Shown: positions 16,784-25,760 of the stretch, in pieces
How the letters are laid out: every line of letters starts with the position of its first letter
Numbering within the stretch: the stretch's first letter is position 1
Origin: Viridibacterium sediminicola
Lineage (GTDB): Bacteria; Pseudomonadota; Gammaproteobacteria; Burkholderiales; Rhodocyclaceae
Length of the DNA stretch: 64,000 nt
Reading direction: 5' to 3'
Assembly (NCBI RefSeq): GCF_039631295.1
Contig: NZ_JBDIVE010000002.1
Span: 124,001 to 188,000, forward strand
Translations under genes and position numbers: made by a program
Notes under the pieces: model-generated
What the model saw: only the letters and a program-made list of their open reading frames with translations
Database searches by the model: none
Told to the model about the DNA's origin: nothing

Positions 16784-18844
16784 ATGCTGCGCCCAGTCCT
16801 GTTGATCAGCCTCTGCTTGTCCCTCTCCCTGTTATGCCCCAGTGCCTGGGCGGCGCCGGCACAGATCCTCAACAGCCCGCTCTACGCGCTGTGGCAGGAC
16901 AAGGCCGACAAACATCTGCTGCTCGGCGGTGGCGATGGCACGCTATGGCATTCCAGTGACGGCGGCCGGCAGTGGACACAACAAGCCGACACCGGCGATT
17001 CGCGCATCCAGACTTTCGCCAGCCACGACGACCGCCTGGTCCTCGCCATTGCCGAGGATTACCTGTTGCGCTCCGACGATGCGGGCGAGCATTGGCAGCA
17101 GATCCGTCTCCCCGAAGGCGAACTGATCAGCAGCCTGCACTACCAGCGCCGCAGCCGCAGCTGGATCGCCGGCAGCAACCAGGGCATCCTGATCAGCCGC
17201 GATGCAGGGCAAAGCTGGCAGCCGGTGCTGCGCACGCCCGACAATATCCCGATCTACACGCTTGGCGAGACCGCACAAGGCACGCTGCTGGCCGGCGGCG
17301 CGGCCGGCTTGCTGCTCAGTTCGCGCGACGGCGAACACTGGCAGACGCTCAGCGCAATCAATCGCGCCAATCTGATCCACCTCGTCAACACGCCGGGCCA
17401 GGGCGGCACGCTGGCAATCTGGAACAATGGCGACTTCAGCCTGCTCTCGCCCGGCGGCAAGCTGCTGCGCAGCGGCAGCCTCGATACGCCCGATCCGATT
17501 TACTCCGCGCTCTACGACACGCGCCACCAGCAAATCCTGCTCGGCACGGCTGGCGGCGCCGTGCTGCGCTCGCGTGACCTGGGTCGTAGCTGGCTGCAGA
17601 GTCAGGTCGCCGAGCGCGCCTACCTCAATGCGCTCTACGTCGATGCCCAGCAAGGCGACATCTACACCGTCGGCGCACGCGCCATCATTGCCCGCTCGCG
17701 CGACGCCGGCCGCAGCTGGGATATCCTCAACGGCCCGCAATGGACCTCGCGCCTGAATGCGCTGCACGCCTCCAGCGACGGCAAGACCTTGCTCGCGGTA
17801 GGCAGCGGCGGGCTGATCCTGCGCAGCGAAGACCGCGGCCAGCACTGGCAGATGCAAAGGCCCGACATGTCGCGCTACATCAGCGATCTGGTCGCCCTGC
17901 CGGAACCTGGCGCGCTGCAGCTGATCGGCTTTGACGGCCTCGTCGCACGCTCCGCCAACGGCGGCCTGGACTGGCAGCTGAGCAACGCCGGACTGGCTTC
18001 GCCGGTGTCCTTGCAGGCGATGAATCTGGATCCGCACAGCGGCCGCCTGCTCGTCTGCGGCCCGGTCGGCAGCGTGCTGCGCAGTACCGATGGCGGCCTT
18101 AGCTGGCGCAGCCAGCAGCCGATTGCCGACGCCGGCGAAGGTTTCCTCAAACAATTGTCCAGCCTGGATCAGACCGTGCTGGCGCTGGGCAATCCGGGCC
18201 GCCTGATGCGCTCGCAGGACGACGGCCGCAGCTGGCAGGCCAGCCTGATCGCCAAGGACGAATCCAGCCTCAGCGCGGCCCTGGTCCTCAGCCCGCAGGT
18301 ATTCCTGGTGGCGCAAAGCGATGGCAGCATCCTGCGCTCAAGCGATGCCGGCGATCACTGGCAGAGCGTGACGAAACTGCCCGGCAGCGTCAGCAGCTTG
18401 CAGCACGATGCGCGCAGCGGCCATGTCTGGGCGCTGGGTGCGGCAAACAGCGTGTTCCGTTCGAGCGATCAGGGCCAGAGCTGGACGACGATCCGCCTGC
18501 CCGAGCGCGGCCACATCGCCTACCTGCTGCGCAGCCCCGCCGGCAGCCTGCTCGGCTTTGGCGAACGCGGCAGCATCCTGCGCTCGACCGACGAAGGCGA
18601 GCACTGGCAGCAGACCGGTTTTGTCAGCGCTTCATCGCTGCGCAAACCGCTGCTCGATACGCAGAGCGGCGATATCTGGGTACCCGGCCGCGACGGCACC
18701 CTGTTGCGCTCCAGCGATGACGGCCAGCACTGGCAGGCGGTGGCCACGCATACCCGCGCCCACCTCAACCGCGTCGCGCTGGATCAAGCCTCGCGCAGTC
18801 TGATCATCAGCGGCGAACGCCTGATCCGCCTGCCGCTGCCATAG
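16784..18844 (+). CDS. Exported Asp-box / YCF48-like beta-propeller protein
   Basis: The signal peptide is residues 1-24 from ATG 16784 (MLRPVLLISL..., cleavage after AWA). The remaining ~660 residues carry about fourteen Asp-box repeats of the form S-x-D-x-G-x-x-W (SSDGGRQW, RSDDAGEHW, SRDAGQSW, RSTDGGLSW, RSSDDGQHW and others), spaced ~40-50 residues. That indicates one or two beta-propellers, as in BNR/sialidase-fold or Ycf48 photosystem II assembly-like proteins. No sialidase Arg triad is evident. The frame extends to 16745, but the signal peptide and a GGAG upstream favour 16784. Function unknown; a periplasmic or surface scaffold is likely. Confidence 0.78.
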   Translation: MLRPVLLISLCLSLSLLCPSAWAAPAQILNSPLYALWQDKADKHLLLGGGDGTLWHSSDGGRQWTQQADTGDSRIQTFASHDDRLVLAIAEDYLLRSDDAGEHWQQIRLPEGELISSLHYQRRSRSWIAGSNQGILISRDAGQSWQPVLRTPDNIPIYTLGETAQGTLLAGGAAGLLLSSRDGEHWQTLSAINRANLIHLVNTPGQGGTLAIWNNGDFSLLSPGGKLLRSGSLDTPDPIYSALYDTRHQQILLGTAGGAVLRSRDLGRSWLQSQVAERAYLNALYVDAQQGDIYTVGARAIIARSRDAGRSWDILNGPQWTSRLNALHASSDGKTLLAVGSGGLILRSEDRGQHWQMQRPDMSRYISDLVALPEPGALQLIGFDGLVARSANGGLDWQLSNAGLASPVSLQAMNLDPHSGRLLVCGPVGSVLRSTDGGLSWRSQQPIADAGEGFLKQLSSLDQTVLALGNPGRLMRSQDDGRSWQASLIAKDESSLSAALVLSPQVFLVAQSDGSILRSSDAGDHWQSVTKLPGSVSSLQHDARSGHVWALGAANSVFRSSDQGQSWTTIRLPERGHIAYLLRSPAGSLLGFGERGSILRSTDEGEHWQQTGFVSASSLRKPLLDTQSGDIWVPGRDGTLLRSSDDGQHWQAVATHTRAHLNRVALDQASRSLIISGERLIRLPLP

Positions 18845-18845
18845 C

Positions 18846-19616
18846 TCAGGCGTTCATGCCGGCGAACAGGCGGCGCGTGTTCTCGCGTGTCGCCTGAGCC
18901 AGCTCGGCGATGTCGATGCCGCGCAAGCGGGCAATCTCGGCGGCCACCTGCGGCACATAGGAAGGTTCGTTCATCTTGCCGCGATAAGGCGTCGGCGCCA
19001 GATACGGCGAATCGGTCTCGATCAGCAGGCGATCGAGCGGCACCTGCTGGGCGACGTCCTTGACCTGCTGCGCATTCTTGAAGGTGACGATGCCCGAGAT
19101 CGAGATGTAGAAGCCGAGTTCCAGCGCCGCGTCGGCGACCGCCTGGGTCTCGGTGAAACAGTGCATCACACCGCCGACCGCCTCTGCATGCTCTTCGCGC
19201 AGGATGCGGATGACATCCTCGGCCGAATCACGCGTGTGGATCACCAGCGGCTTGCCACAGGCCCGTGCGGCGCGGATATGCACGCGAAAGCGCTCGCGCT
19301 GCCATTCCGGCTTGTCCTTGTGCCAGTAGTAATCGAGACCGGTTTCGCCAATCGCCACCACCTTGGGCTGCGCCGCCAGCTCAAGCAGGCGTTCAAGACT
19401 GGGCTCCTCGCCCTCGGTGTGCTCGGGATGCACGCCGACCGTGGCGAAGATGTTGTCGCGTGCAGCAGCCAGCGCGAGCACGCGGCCGATGTTTTCGAGA
19501 TTGACGCCAATGCACACAGCCTGCATCACCTGCGCCGCCGCCATGCGTTCAAACAAAGCATCGCCCTGCGCGGCGAGATCGGGAAAATCGATGTGACAGT
19601 GTGAATCGATGAACAT
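18846..19616 (-). CDS. TatD-family metal-dependent DNase/hydrolase
   Basis: TIM-barrel amidohydrolase-like nuclease with the metal ligands expected of TatD: HCH in DSHCHID, Glu in GETGLDYYW, His in VIHTRD, His in MHCF and Asp in ETDSPYLAP. Length is 256 aa. ATG 19616 begins the conserved MFIDSHCH; the longer frame runs into repeat DNA. It belongs to the tmk-holB-pilZ-tatD block, but a heptamer-repeat insertion separates it from pilZ. Confidence 0.92.
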   Translation of the reverse strand: MFIDSHCHIDFPDLAAQGDALFERMAAAQVMQAVCIGVNLENIGRVLALAAARDNIFATVGVHPEHTEGEEPSLERLLELAAQPKVVAIGETGLDYYWHKDKPEWQRERFRVHIRAARACGKPLVIHTRDSAEDVIRILREEHAEAVGGVMHCFTETQAVADAALELGFYISISGIVTFKNAQQVKDVAQQVPLDRLLIETDSPYLAPTPYRGKMNEPSYVPQVAAEIARLRGIDIAELAQATRENTRRLFAGMNA

Positions 19617-19620
19617 TGGG

Positions 19621-19729
19621 GAGTCGGGAGTCGGGAGTCGGGAGTCGGGAGTCGTGAGTCGTGAGTCGAGCGTACGCGGATTTCTGCGGCACAAGGCCGC
19701 ACATGCTACCCCACTCCCCACTCCCCACT
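19621..19729. repeat. Inverted heptamer arrays between pilZ and tatD (gene-less element)
   Basis: Seven tandem units GAGTCGG/GAGTCGT/GAGTCGA run from 19621 to 19669. A ~39-bp core follows, containing a perfect TGCGGC-ACAAG-GCCGCA hairpin near 19684-19700. Three CCCCACT units follow at 19709-19729, with a further ACTCCCC copy near 19741-19747. In reverse complement the right arm reads AGTGGGG, one base from the left AGTCGGG, so the arms can pair. The architecture is like the array around the gene at 61.3-61.7 kb, but without a protein. Confidence 0.85.
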
Positions 19730-19750
19730 CCCGACCAACCACTCCCCACT

Positions 19751-20110
19751 TTACAAAGTATGCGTCGGCCGGCTCGAGCCCAGCGCGCTGCCCAGTACCT
19801 GTTCGATCTTGATGCGCGCCGAGTAGCTGCCTTCGTCGGCGGCGAACTGGATGCCGATGCCCTGGGTTTTGCCGTTCTGCGCATTGGCGGGCGTGATCCA
19901 CACCACCTTGCCCTTGATGGCGAGCTTGGCCGGGTCGTCCATCAGCTGCAGCAGCATGAACACCTCGTCGCCCGGCTTATAGGCACGCGCCGTGGGGATG
20001 AACAGCCCGCCGTTCTTGACGAAGGGCATGTAGGCCGCGTGCAGCGCCGAACGCGAATTGATGTTCAGCGACAGGACGCTTGGGCGGGCAGCAGCGGGAC
20101 GAGCTTCCAT
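19751..20110 (-). CDS. PilZ-domain protein, type IV pilus type
   Basis: Small PilZ-fold protein of 119 aa lying between holB and tatD, the position of the original type IV pilus PilZ in many beta- and gammaproteobacteria. The c-di-GMP-binding RxxxR and (D/N)xSxxG motifs are not visible; instead it has NGGLFIPTARAYKPGDEVFM and GKVVWITP, as in the non-binding PilZ group. It probably supports pilus assembly through protein contacts. 70 bp separate it from holB. Confidence 0.82.
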   Translation of the reverse strand: MEARPAAARPSVLSLNINSRSALHAAYMPFVKNGGLFIPTARAYKPGDEVFMLLQLMDDPAKLAIKGKVVWITPANAQNGKTQGIGIQFAADEGSYSARIKIEQVLGSALGSSRPTHTL

Positions 20111-20180
20111 GAATGACCTCGATCAGCAGCGGGCGCCACCGTGGCGCCCTGTAAAGCCGGCCTGAGACGCAGAAGCGGAC

Positions 20181-21257
20181 TCAGGCCTTGTTCAGCGCGC
20201 GTGCCACGCGCAGCAAGACATCTTCGAGAAACAGGCGCGCATTGAGCGGATGCTGGGCGACACGGCGATAGGCCAGCAACTCATTGTAACAACTGATCCA
20301 GTTTTCGCTGTGGCGGGCGCTCTGCGCCTGCAGGCCGGCCTCGAAATCGCGGAAGAAACGCGCCTTGCCCCCAGCCGCCAGACGCGCGCCATCCGATAGC
20401 CAGCGCTGCAACCAGCTGACCAGCAGCAGCAACGAGAGCCCTTGCTTGTCGGCGTCCTTGGCCTTGAGCCAGGTATCCCATTGCGCGGCGAGCTTGAGCG
20501 GATCGCTCTTGGGCAGGGCCAGCATGTCCTTGGCAAAGCGCGCCCGCGCCTCGGCCTGCGGCCCCTTGACGAAGGCCAGCGCCGCCAGCGGCAAGCCGCT
20601 GGCAAAACCCAGCAGGGCCTCGCTCTCGGCGGCGGTGTGGGCCGCGCCATGTTGCTGCAGCCACTGCGTGGCCAGTTCCGGCGCCGGACGCTCGAAATTC
20701 CACACCTGACAACGGCTGCGAATGGTCGGCAAGAGGCGGCGCGGCGCATGGCACACCAGCAGGAACACCGCGTCGATGGCCGGCTCTTCCAGCGATTTGA
20801 GCAGGGCATTGGCAGCGGCCGGATTCATCGCCTCGGCCGGGTCGATCAGCACCACGCGGCGCCCGCCCTGATGGCCGCTGACTTCGAGCAGGCTCTGCAT
20901 CTCGCGTACCTGATCGATGAGAATCTGCTGCGACTTCTTCTTTTCCTTCTTGCCGCTGTCGCTCTCGGCTTCGCCCTCGTCATCCTCGGCCTCATCGGCG
21001 GCCGGCACCATGCGATGCATATCGGGGTGATTGGCGGCGGCAAACCAGGTGCAGGCGCCGCAGTGGCCGCAGGCAAAACCACTCGCCGTGCGCTGCTCGC
21101 AGAGCAAGGCGCGGGCAAGCTGTTCGGCAAACAGGCGCTTGCCGCTGCCCGGCGCGCCGCACAGCAAGATCGCATGCGGCAAGCTGGCGTCACGTGCAAA
21201 AGCGCGCTGCCACAGCGGCATCAGCCAGGGCGGAAAATCTGCAGGCAACTCAGCCAA
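20181..21257 (-). CDS. holB: DNA polymerase III delta' subunit
   Basis: Clamp-loader subunit of 358 aa. The P-loop-like GAPGSGKRL is present, and a four-Cys zinc module is partly visible (C-x-x-C in CGHCGAC and an upstream Cys). The VLIDPAEAMNPAAANALLKSLEEP block is classic delta'. An unusual acidic stretch followed by Lys (EAEDDEGEAESDSGKKEKKK) interrupts the region before QQILIDQVRE. Start TTG 21257 overlaps the tmk stop and has GGAG 7 bases upstream; there is no ATG nearby except one nine codons further inside tmk. Confidence 0.9.
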   Translation of the reverse strand: MAELPADFPPWLMPLWQRAFARDASLPHAILLCGAPGSGKRLFAEQLARALLCEQRTASGFACGHCGACTWFAAANHPDMHRMVPAADEAEDDEGEAESDSGKKEKKKSQQILIDQVREMQSLLEVSGHQGGRRVVLIDPAEAMNPAAANALLKSLEEPAIDAVFLLVCHAPRRLLPTIRSRCQVWNFERPAPELATQWLQQHGAAHTAAESEALLGFASGLPLAALAFVKGPQAEARARFAKDMLALPKSDPLKLAAQWDTWLKAKDADKQGLSLLLLVSWLQRWLSDGARLAAGGKARFFRDFEAGLQAQSARHSENWISCYNELLAYRRVAQHPLNARLFLEDVLLRVARALNKA

Positions 21258-21867
21258 GGAGCAACTCCAGTCGCGCCAGCACATCGGCGGTGATTTGCTC
21301 GGGGCTGCGCGCAGCGTCGATCACCGCGATGCGCCCGGCGCTCTGCTCGGCACGCAGCAGATAGGCGGCGCGCACGCGCTCGAAAAAGTCAGCTTGTTCA
21401 CGCTCGAAACGGTCGCTCTCGGCGCGGCCCTGCGCCAGTCTTTGCGCGGCCACGGCGGGGGCGACATCGAAGAGGAAGGTCAGATCAGGCTGCAGCGCCG
21501 GATGCACCCAGGCTTCCAGCGCGACGAATTTCTCGCTCAGCAAGCCGCGGCCACCGACCTGGTAGGCGTAGGTGGCGTCGCTGAAGCGGTCCGACACCAC
21601 CCAGGCGCCGCGAGAGAGCGCCGGTTCGATCAGCTGGGCCAGATGCTCGCGGCGGGCGGCGAACATCAGCAAGGCTTCGGTTTCCAGATGCATGCTCTGG
21701 TGCAGGACGATCTCGCGCAGGGCCTCGCCCAGCGGCGTGCCGCCGGGTTCGCGGCTGCTCAGCACGTCCAGGCCGGCGGCGCGCAGGCGCTCGAGCACGG
21801 CCGCAATCTGCGTGCTCTTGCCGGCACCATCGATGCCTTCAAACGTGATGAAGCGTCCGCGACTCAT
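21250..21867 (-). CDS. tmk: Thymidylate kinase
   Basis: Phosphorylates dTMP to dTDP. P-loop FEGIDGAGKST, then REPGGTPLGE, DRFSDATYAYQ and a LID region follow. Size is 205 aa, typical. It overlaps mltG by 4 bp upstream and holB by 8 bp downstream, so mltG-tmk-holB-pilZ are one tightly coupled operon. Confidence 0.97.
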   Translation of the reverse strand: MSRGRFITFEGIDGAGKSTQIAAVLERLRAAGLDVLSSREPGGTPLGEALREIVLHQSMHLETEALLMFAARREHLAQLIEPALSRGAWVVSDRFSDATYAYQVGGRGLLSEKFVALEAWVHPALQPDLTFLFDVAPAVAAQRLAQGRAESDRFEREQADFFERVRAAYLLRAEQSAGRIAVIDAARSPEQITADVLARLELLLG

Positions 21868-22862
21868 CCCTTGCCTTTCTGATAACGGCTGACCGCCCGA
21901 TTGTGCTCTTCAAGCGAGCGCGAAAACTGGCTGCTGCCATCGCCACGGGCGACGAAGTAGAGAAAGTTTGTCGCTTCCGGATGCAGCGCTGCCCGCAAGG
22001 CCGCGAGGCCCGGCATGGCAATCGGGGTCGGCGGCAAGCCGCGCCGGGTGTAACTGTTGTAGGGCGTGTCGGTCTGCAGATCACGCCGTGTCAGATTGCC
22101 ATCGAAATTGCTGCCCAGACCATAGATCACCGTCGGGTCGCTCTGCAAGGGCATGCCGATGCGCAGTCGATTGACGAAGACGGATGCGATCTTGCCACGA
22201 TCAGCAGAGATGCCGGTCTCCTTTTCGACCATCGAGGCGAGGGTGAGTCCTTCATAAGGCGTTTGCAGCGGCAGATCGGGCGCCCGGCGCGCCCATTCCT
22301 GCGCCAGCATCTTCTGCATCTGGCTGGCGGCGCGGCGCAGCACTTCCAGATCGCTGACGCCACGCGCGACGAAATAGGTGTCGGGGAAGAACTGGCCTTC
22401 CGCGCTCTCGCCCGGCAAACCCAACTCAGCCAGCACCTGGGCGTCGGACATGCCCAGGGTGTCGTGCTTGAGGTCGGGCATGGCATCGAGGGTGGCGCGC
22501 AGACGGCGGAAACTCCAGCCTTCGACGAGGGCGATCTCGGCATAGCTGGTCGAGCCGGCCGACAGCAGTTCGAGCAGATCCCAGGGCGTGATGCCTTGCT
22601 CGATGCGGTAATTGCCGGCCTTGATGCTGTGCGCACGCCCGGCCAGACGCGCCATCCATGAGAGGAAGCGCGGCGACACCTCGACGCCCTGCTCTACCAC
22701 CTGACGCGCCACATCGCGCATCGTGCTGCCATGGGCGATCTCGACATCCAGCACCGCTTCGCGCTGGGCCAGAGGACGTGTGGCATACCAGGCTGCGGTG
22801 CCTGTCACAACTGCGACAAACAACACAGCCCAGCGCAAAAATTTGAAAAAGAAGCGGATCAT
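21864..22862 (-). CDS. mltG: Endolytic murein transglycosylase MltG
   Basis: Inner-membrane lytic transglycosylase that ends nascent glycan strands. A single membrane anchor lies at residues ~5-25, followed by the YceG domain with LASMVEKETG (catalytic Glu), SVFVNRLRIGMPLQSDPTVIYG and NSYTRRGLPPTPI. Length is 332 aa from ATG 22862; an upstream-extended frame has no family similarity. It is divergent from ygfZ, a conserved arrangement, and 4-bp overlapped by tmk. Confidence 0.95.
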   Translation of the reverse strand: MIRFFFKFLRWAVLFVAVVTGTAAWYATRPLAQREAVLDVEIAHGSTMRDVARQVVEQGVEVSPRFLSWMARLAGRAHSIKAGNYRIEQGITPWDLLELLSAGSTSYAEIALVEGWSFRRLRATLDAMPDLKHDTLGMSDAQVLAELGLPGESAEGQFFPDTYFVARGVSDLEVLRRAASQMQKMLAQEWARRAPDLPLQTPYEGLTLASMVEKETGISADRGKIASVFVNRLRIGMPLQSDPTVIYGLGSNFDGNLTRRDLQTDTPYNSYTRRGLPPTPIAMPGLAALRAALHPEATNFLYFVARGDGSSQFSRSLEEHNRAVSRYQKGKG

Positions 22863-23076
22863 GCGGGAACCAGCAAACGAAAAGATAGCCGAATCAGGCA
22901 CAGCGCCCAGCTGCAGTTCCGATGCGGCGGGCGTGCATTGCGGCGGCCTATAATAGCCGAAAGCCGCAAACGCCAAGCCCGCTTTACAGGACTTAGCCCG
23001 AAGCTTGCTTGATATGTAGTGGCGTAGCCTCGACGGCTTGGATCAATGCTTCATTAGAATCAGACAGGACACCCCC

Positions 23077-24114
23077 ATGCAATCTCCCTGGCTTGTATTT
23101 CTCGACCAAATCGGCGCCCGTTTCGAAGAAGGCGTCGCCGGCAGTCTGCACTTTGGCAGCGCGGCCGATGATGTGCGCGCCGCCGCTTCCGGCACGGTGA
23201 TCGTGCCGCTCACGCACACCGGCCTGCTGCAAGCCGAGGGGGAAGACGCTGCAGTGTTCCTGCACAATCTGCTCTCCAACGACATCAAGAAACTGCCACT
23301 GCATGGTGCGCAGTACAGCAGCTTCAACTCGGCCAAGGGCCGCATGCTCGCCAGCTTCACCATCTGGCGCGACAACCAGGGCTATCTGCTGCAACTCTCG
23401 GCCGACCTGCTCGCCGCAATCCACAAAAAGCTCGGCATGTTCATCATGCGCTCCAAGCTGCGCCTGCATGATCTGACGCCGAATGTCGCGCTGATCGGCC
23501 TCTCCGGTGCCGGTGCCGCCACCGCGCTGGACGCAGCCGGCCTCGCCCTGCCACCCGAGGTGATGACCGTCTCGCAAGGCGGCGTGCAAGTGATCCGCAT
23601 CGATGCCAGCCGCGTGGTGCTGGCCGTGCCCGTGGCGCAAGCGGCCGACATCTGGAAGAAGCTTGCCGCCAGCGGCGCCCAGCCTGCTGGCACGGCAGCC
23701 TGGCAGTGGCTGGACATCCAGGCCGGCATCCCGCTGATTAGCGCCGCCACGCAGGATGAATTCGTCGCCCAGATGCTCAATTTCGAGCTCATCGGCGGCG
23801 TCAATTTCCAGAAAGGCTGCTACCCCGGCCAGGAAATCGTCGCCCGCACGCAGTACCTGGGCAAGCTCAAGAAGCGCATGTACCTCGCCCATATCGACGG
23901 CGACAGCGCGCCGGCAGCGGGGAGCGATCTGTTCTCGGCGGAATTCGGCGTGCAGTCCTGCGGCAAGCTGCTGGCGGTGACGCCGGCGCCGCAAGGCGGC
24001 TTCGACGCGCTGGCGGTGCTGCAGATCGCGGCTTTCGAGTCGGGCAATGTGCATCTGGGCAGCCCCGAAGGTCTGGCCCTGAGCTTCGGCAGCCTGCCCT
24101 ACACTATCAGCTGA
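23077..24114 (+). CDS. ygfZ: Folate-binding Fe-S assembly protein YgfZ
   Basis: Tetrahydrofolate-dependent protein helping MiaB-type and other Fe-S enzymes. The signature KGCYPGQEIVAR is intact at about residue 246, with its functional Cys. GCV-T-like domains are visible in FLHNLLSNDIKKL and YSSFNSAKGRMLA. Size is 345 aa. ATG 23077 follows AGGA; a longer frame from 23038 lacks similarity. A TATAAT at 22949 lies in the shared 214-bp divergent region with mltG but has no good -35. Confidence 0.93.
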   Translation: MQSPWLVFLDQIGARFEEGVAGSLHFGSAADDVRAAASGTVIVPLTHTGLLQAEGEDAAVFLHNLLSNDIKKLPLHGAQYSSFNSAKGRMLASFTIWRDNQGYLLQLSADLLAAIHKKLGMFIMRSKLRLHDLTPNVALIGLSGAGAATALDAAGLALPPEVMTVSQGGVQVIRIDASRVVLAVPVAQAADIWKKLAASGAQPAGTAAWQWLDIQAGIPLISAATQDEFVAQMLNFELIGGVNFQKGCYPGQEIVARTQYLGKLKKRMYLAHIDGDSAPAAGSDLFSAEFGVQSCGKLLAVTPAPQGGFDALAVLQIAAFESGNVHLGSPEGLALSFGSLPYTIS

Positions 24115-24401
24115 TGGCGGACGCCTGCAGCGTCTACATCTACTATCGTGTCGCGGCGGCCCAACAAGCCGCTGCGCGTGAGCGGGTCACGCAGCTCTTC
24201 GCCCAGCTCGCCGCGCAAAGCGGCATCCACGGCCGCCTGCTGTGCCGCCGCGATGACGATACGACCTGGATGGAAGTCTATGCAGCGGTCAGCGCGCCGG
24301 AAGCCTTCCTCGCGCAGCTCAAAGCCGCTGAAACCACGCTGGCACTGGCCAGCCTGATCGAAGGCGGCCAGCGCCATGTCGAGGTGTTTCAGCCGCGCTG
24401 A
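24114..24401 (+). CDS. DUF4936 family protein
   Basis: The 95-aa protein begins CSVYIYYRV and includes LLCRRDDDTTWMEVY, as in small DUF4936 proteins commonly following ygfZ in betaproteobacteria. The ATG shares a base with the ygfZ TGA, so translation is coupled. It is probably a dimeric alpha/beta ferredoxin-like fold. Function unknown. Its last 13 bp overlap the convergent acetyltransferase gene. Confidence 0.8.
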   Translation: MADACSVYIYYRVAAAQQAAARERVTQLFAQLAAQSGIHGRLLCRRDDDTTWMEVYAAVSAPEAFLAQLKAAETTLALASLIEGGQRHVEVFQPR

Positions 24402-24829
24402 ACCTGTAATGCATAACGCATCGCGCAGTGCGCAATGCCGGCTTCCATGAATACCTCGCTGCACACCTCGAAGCCCAAGGCCGCGTAAAAGCCCTCGGCC
24501 GAACACTGTGCGTGCAAGACCACCTCGGCATGGCCACGCGCGCGTGCCGCCTCGATCAGCCCCCGCATCAGCTGCTGGCCCAGACCGCGCCCGCGGCAAT
24601 CGGCGCGCACGGCAACACGGCCGATATGTCCATCAGGCAGCAGACGCCCGGTGGCCAGCACCGTGCCCGCCTCGTCGCGCAGCACGGCATGCAGGGAGAG
24701 GATATCGAATTCATCCTGCTCCAGTTCCGGCGGCACGCCTTGCTCGATGACGAACACCGCACGACGCAGGGCGTAGGCCTCGGCGCCCAGGGTGGCCCAG
24801 TCGCCCAGCTGCAAGGACAACTCACTCAT
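24389..24829 (-). CDS. GNAT-family N-acetyltransferase (ElaA-like)
   Basis: Protein of 146 aa with the acetyl-CoA-binding motif A, RVAVRADCRGRGLGQQLM, and the family beginning YALRRAVFVIEQGVPPELEQDEFD typical of ElaA-like GNATs. FYAALGFEV forms motif B. It starts 4 bp inside the ldcA stop codon region, so the two are co-transcribed. Acceptor substrate unknown. Confidence 0.88.
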   Translation of the reverse strand: MSELSLQLGDWATLGAEAYALRRAVFVIEQGVPPELEQDEFDILSLHAVLRDEAGTVLATGRLLPDGHIGRVAVRADCRGRGLGQQLMRGLIEAARARGHAEVVLHAQCSAEGFYAALGFEVCSEVFMEAGIAHCAMRYALQVQRG

Positions 24830-25749
24830 TCAATCAACTCCGCAGCAAAGGCGTAACGCAGGCGGTAGCCGGCTTCATCGGCAAGGATGCGCGCATAGCC
24901 GCCGACCGGCAGACTGAGCTTGTCGGCGACATGGCCATGCGGCAGACCACTGAAGATCGGCAGGCTCAGCTTGTCCTGCCAGTGGGCGATCACATCGGGC
25001 AGGTCATAGCCATTGTCGCGCGCGGTCAGCCGGTATTCGGAGAACTGGCCGAGGACGATGGCACGCTGCGCCTGCAGGATGCCGGCGTGCCACAGCTGGT
25101 AGAGCATGCGTTCAAGGCGGAACGGCGTCTCGCCGGCATCTTCGAGGAACAGGATGCCGCCTTCGATACGCGGCAGATGCGGACTGCCGACCAGATGCGT
25201 GAGCATGGTCAGATTGCCGCCCCACAGCATGCCGGAGAGCTCGCCCTGCCAGCCTGCCGGCTGCGCCACCGTGATGCTGTCCTCGCGCGCCTCGAACCAG
25301 CGCTGGAAATGCTGCAAGGTGAAGGCGCTGGGCTGCTCGACGCCGAAATCGGTCGCCACCATCGGCCCGGCCAGGCTGGCCTGCGCCGTGTGCTGCAGCA
25401 GCGCCAGCTGGAAGGCGGTGAAATCGCTATGCCCGACCCACAGCTTGTTGCCGGCTGCCAGGCGCGCGTAATCGAGCCCGTCGAGCAGGCGGCTGATGCC
25501 GTAACCGCCGCGCAGGCCCATCACCACATTGACCTCAGGATCTTCGGCCGCACGGTACAGCGCGGCGGCACGGTCGGCATCGCTGGCGGCAAAGCGGCCG
25601 ACGCGGCCGAGCAGATCCTCCGGCGTATAGCGGCATTCCCAGCCCAGTGCCGCCATCGCCGCCAGCGCCCGCTGCAAAACCTCTGCATCAGGCAGAAAGG
25701 CTGAAGGCGCGACGATGGCAATGACCGGCTGGACGAGGACGGGACTCAT
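24826..25749 (-). CDS. ldcA: LD-carboxypeptidase (muramoyltetrapeptide carboxypeptidase, S66)
   Basis: Cytoplasmic murein-recycling peptidase that removes the terminal D-Ala from tetrapeptide. S66 features are MGLRGGYGISRLLDGLDY, VGHSDFTAF carrying the nucleophilic Ser, and later FLEDAGETPFRLERML and GLPHGHVADKLSLPVG supplying the Glu/His partners. Length 307 aa. It is 11 bp downstream of the PepSY gene, so it could be read through from the iron module. Confidence 0.9.
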   Translation of the reverse strand: MSPVLVQPVIAIVAPSAFLPDAEVLQRALAAMAALGWECRYTPEDLLGRVGRFAASDADRAAALYRAAEDPEVNVVMGLRGGYGISRLLDGLDYARLAAGNKLWVGHSDFTAFQLALLQHTAQASLAGPMVATDFGVEQPSAFTLQHFQRWFEAREDSITVAQPAGWQGELSGMLWGGNLTMLTHLVGSPHLPRIEGGILFLEDAGETPFRLERMLYQLWHAGILQAQRAIVLGQFSEYRLTARDNGYDLPDVIAHWQDKLSLPIFSGLPHGHVADKLSLPVGGYARILADEAGYRLRYAFAAELIE

Positions 25750-25760
25750 GGGCCGCAAGC

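Noticed and set aside
16784..18844. Calling the Asp-box protein a sialidase or photosystem II factor
   Set aside because: Asp-boxes are structural and occur in many propellers; the sialidase catalytic residues are not evident and no photosynthesis genes are present.
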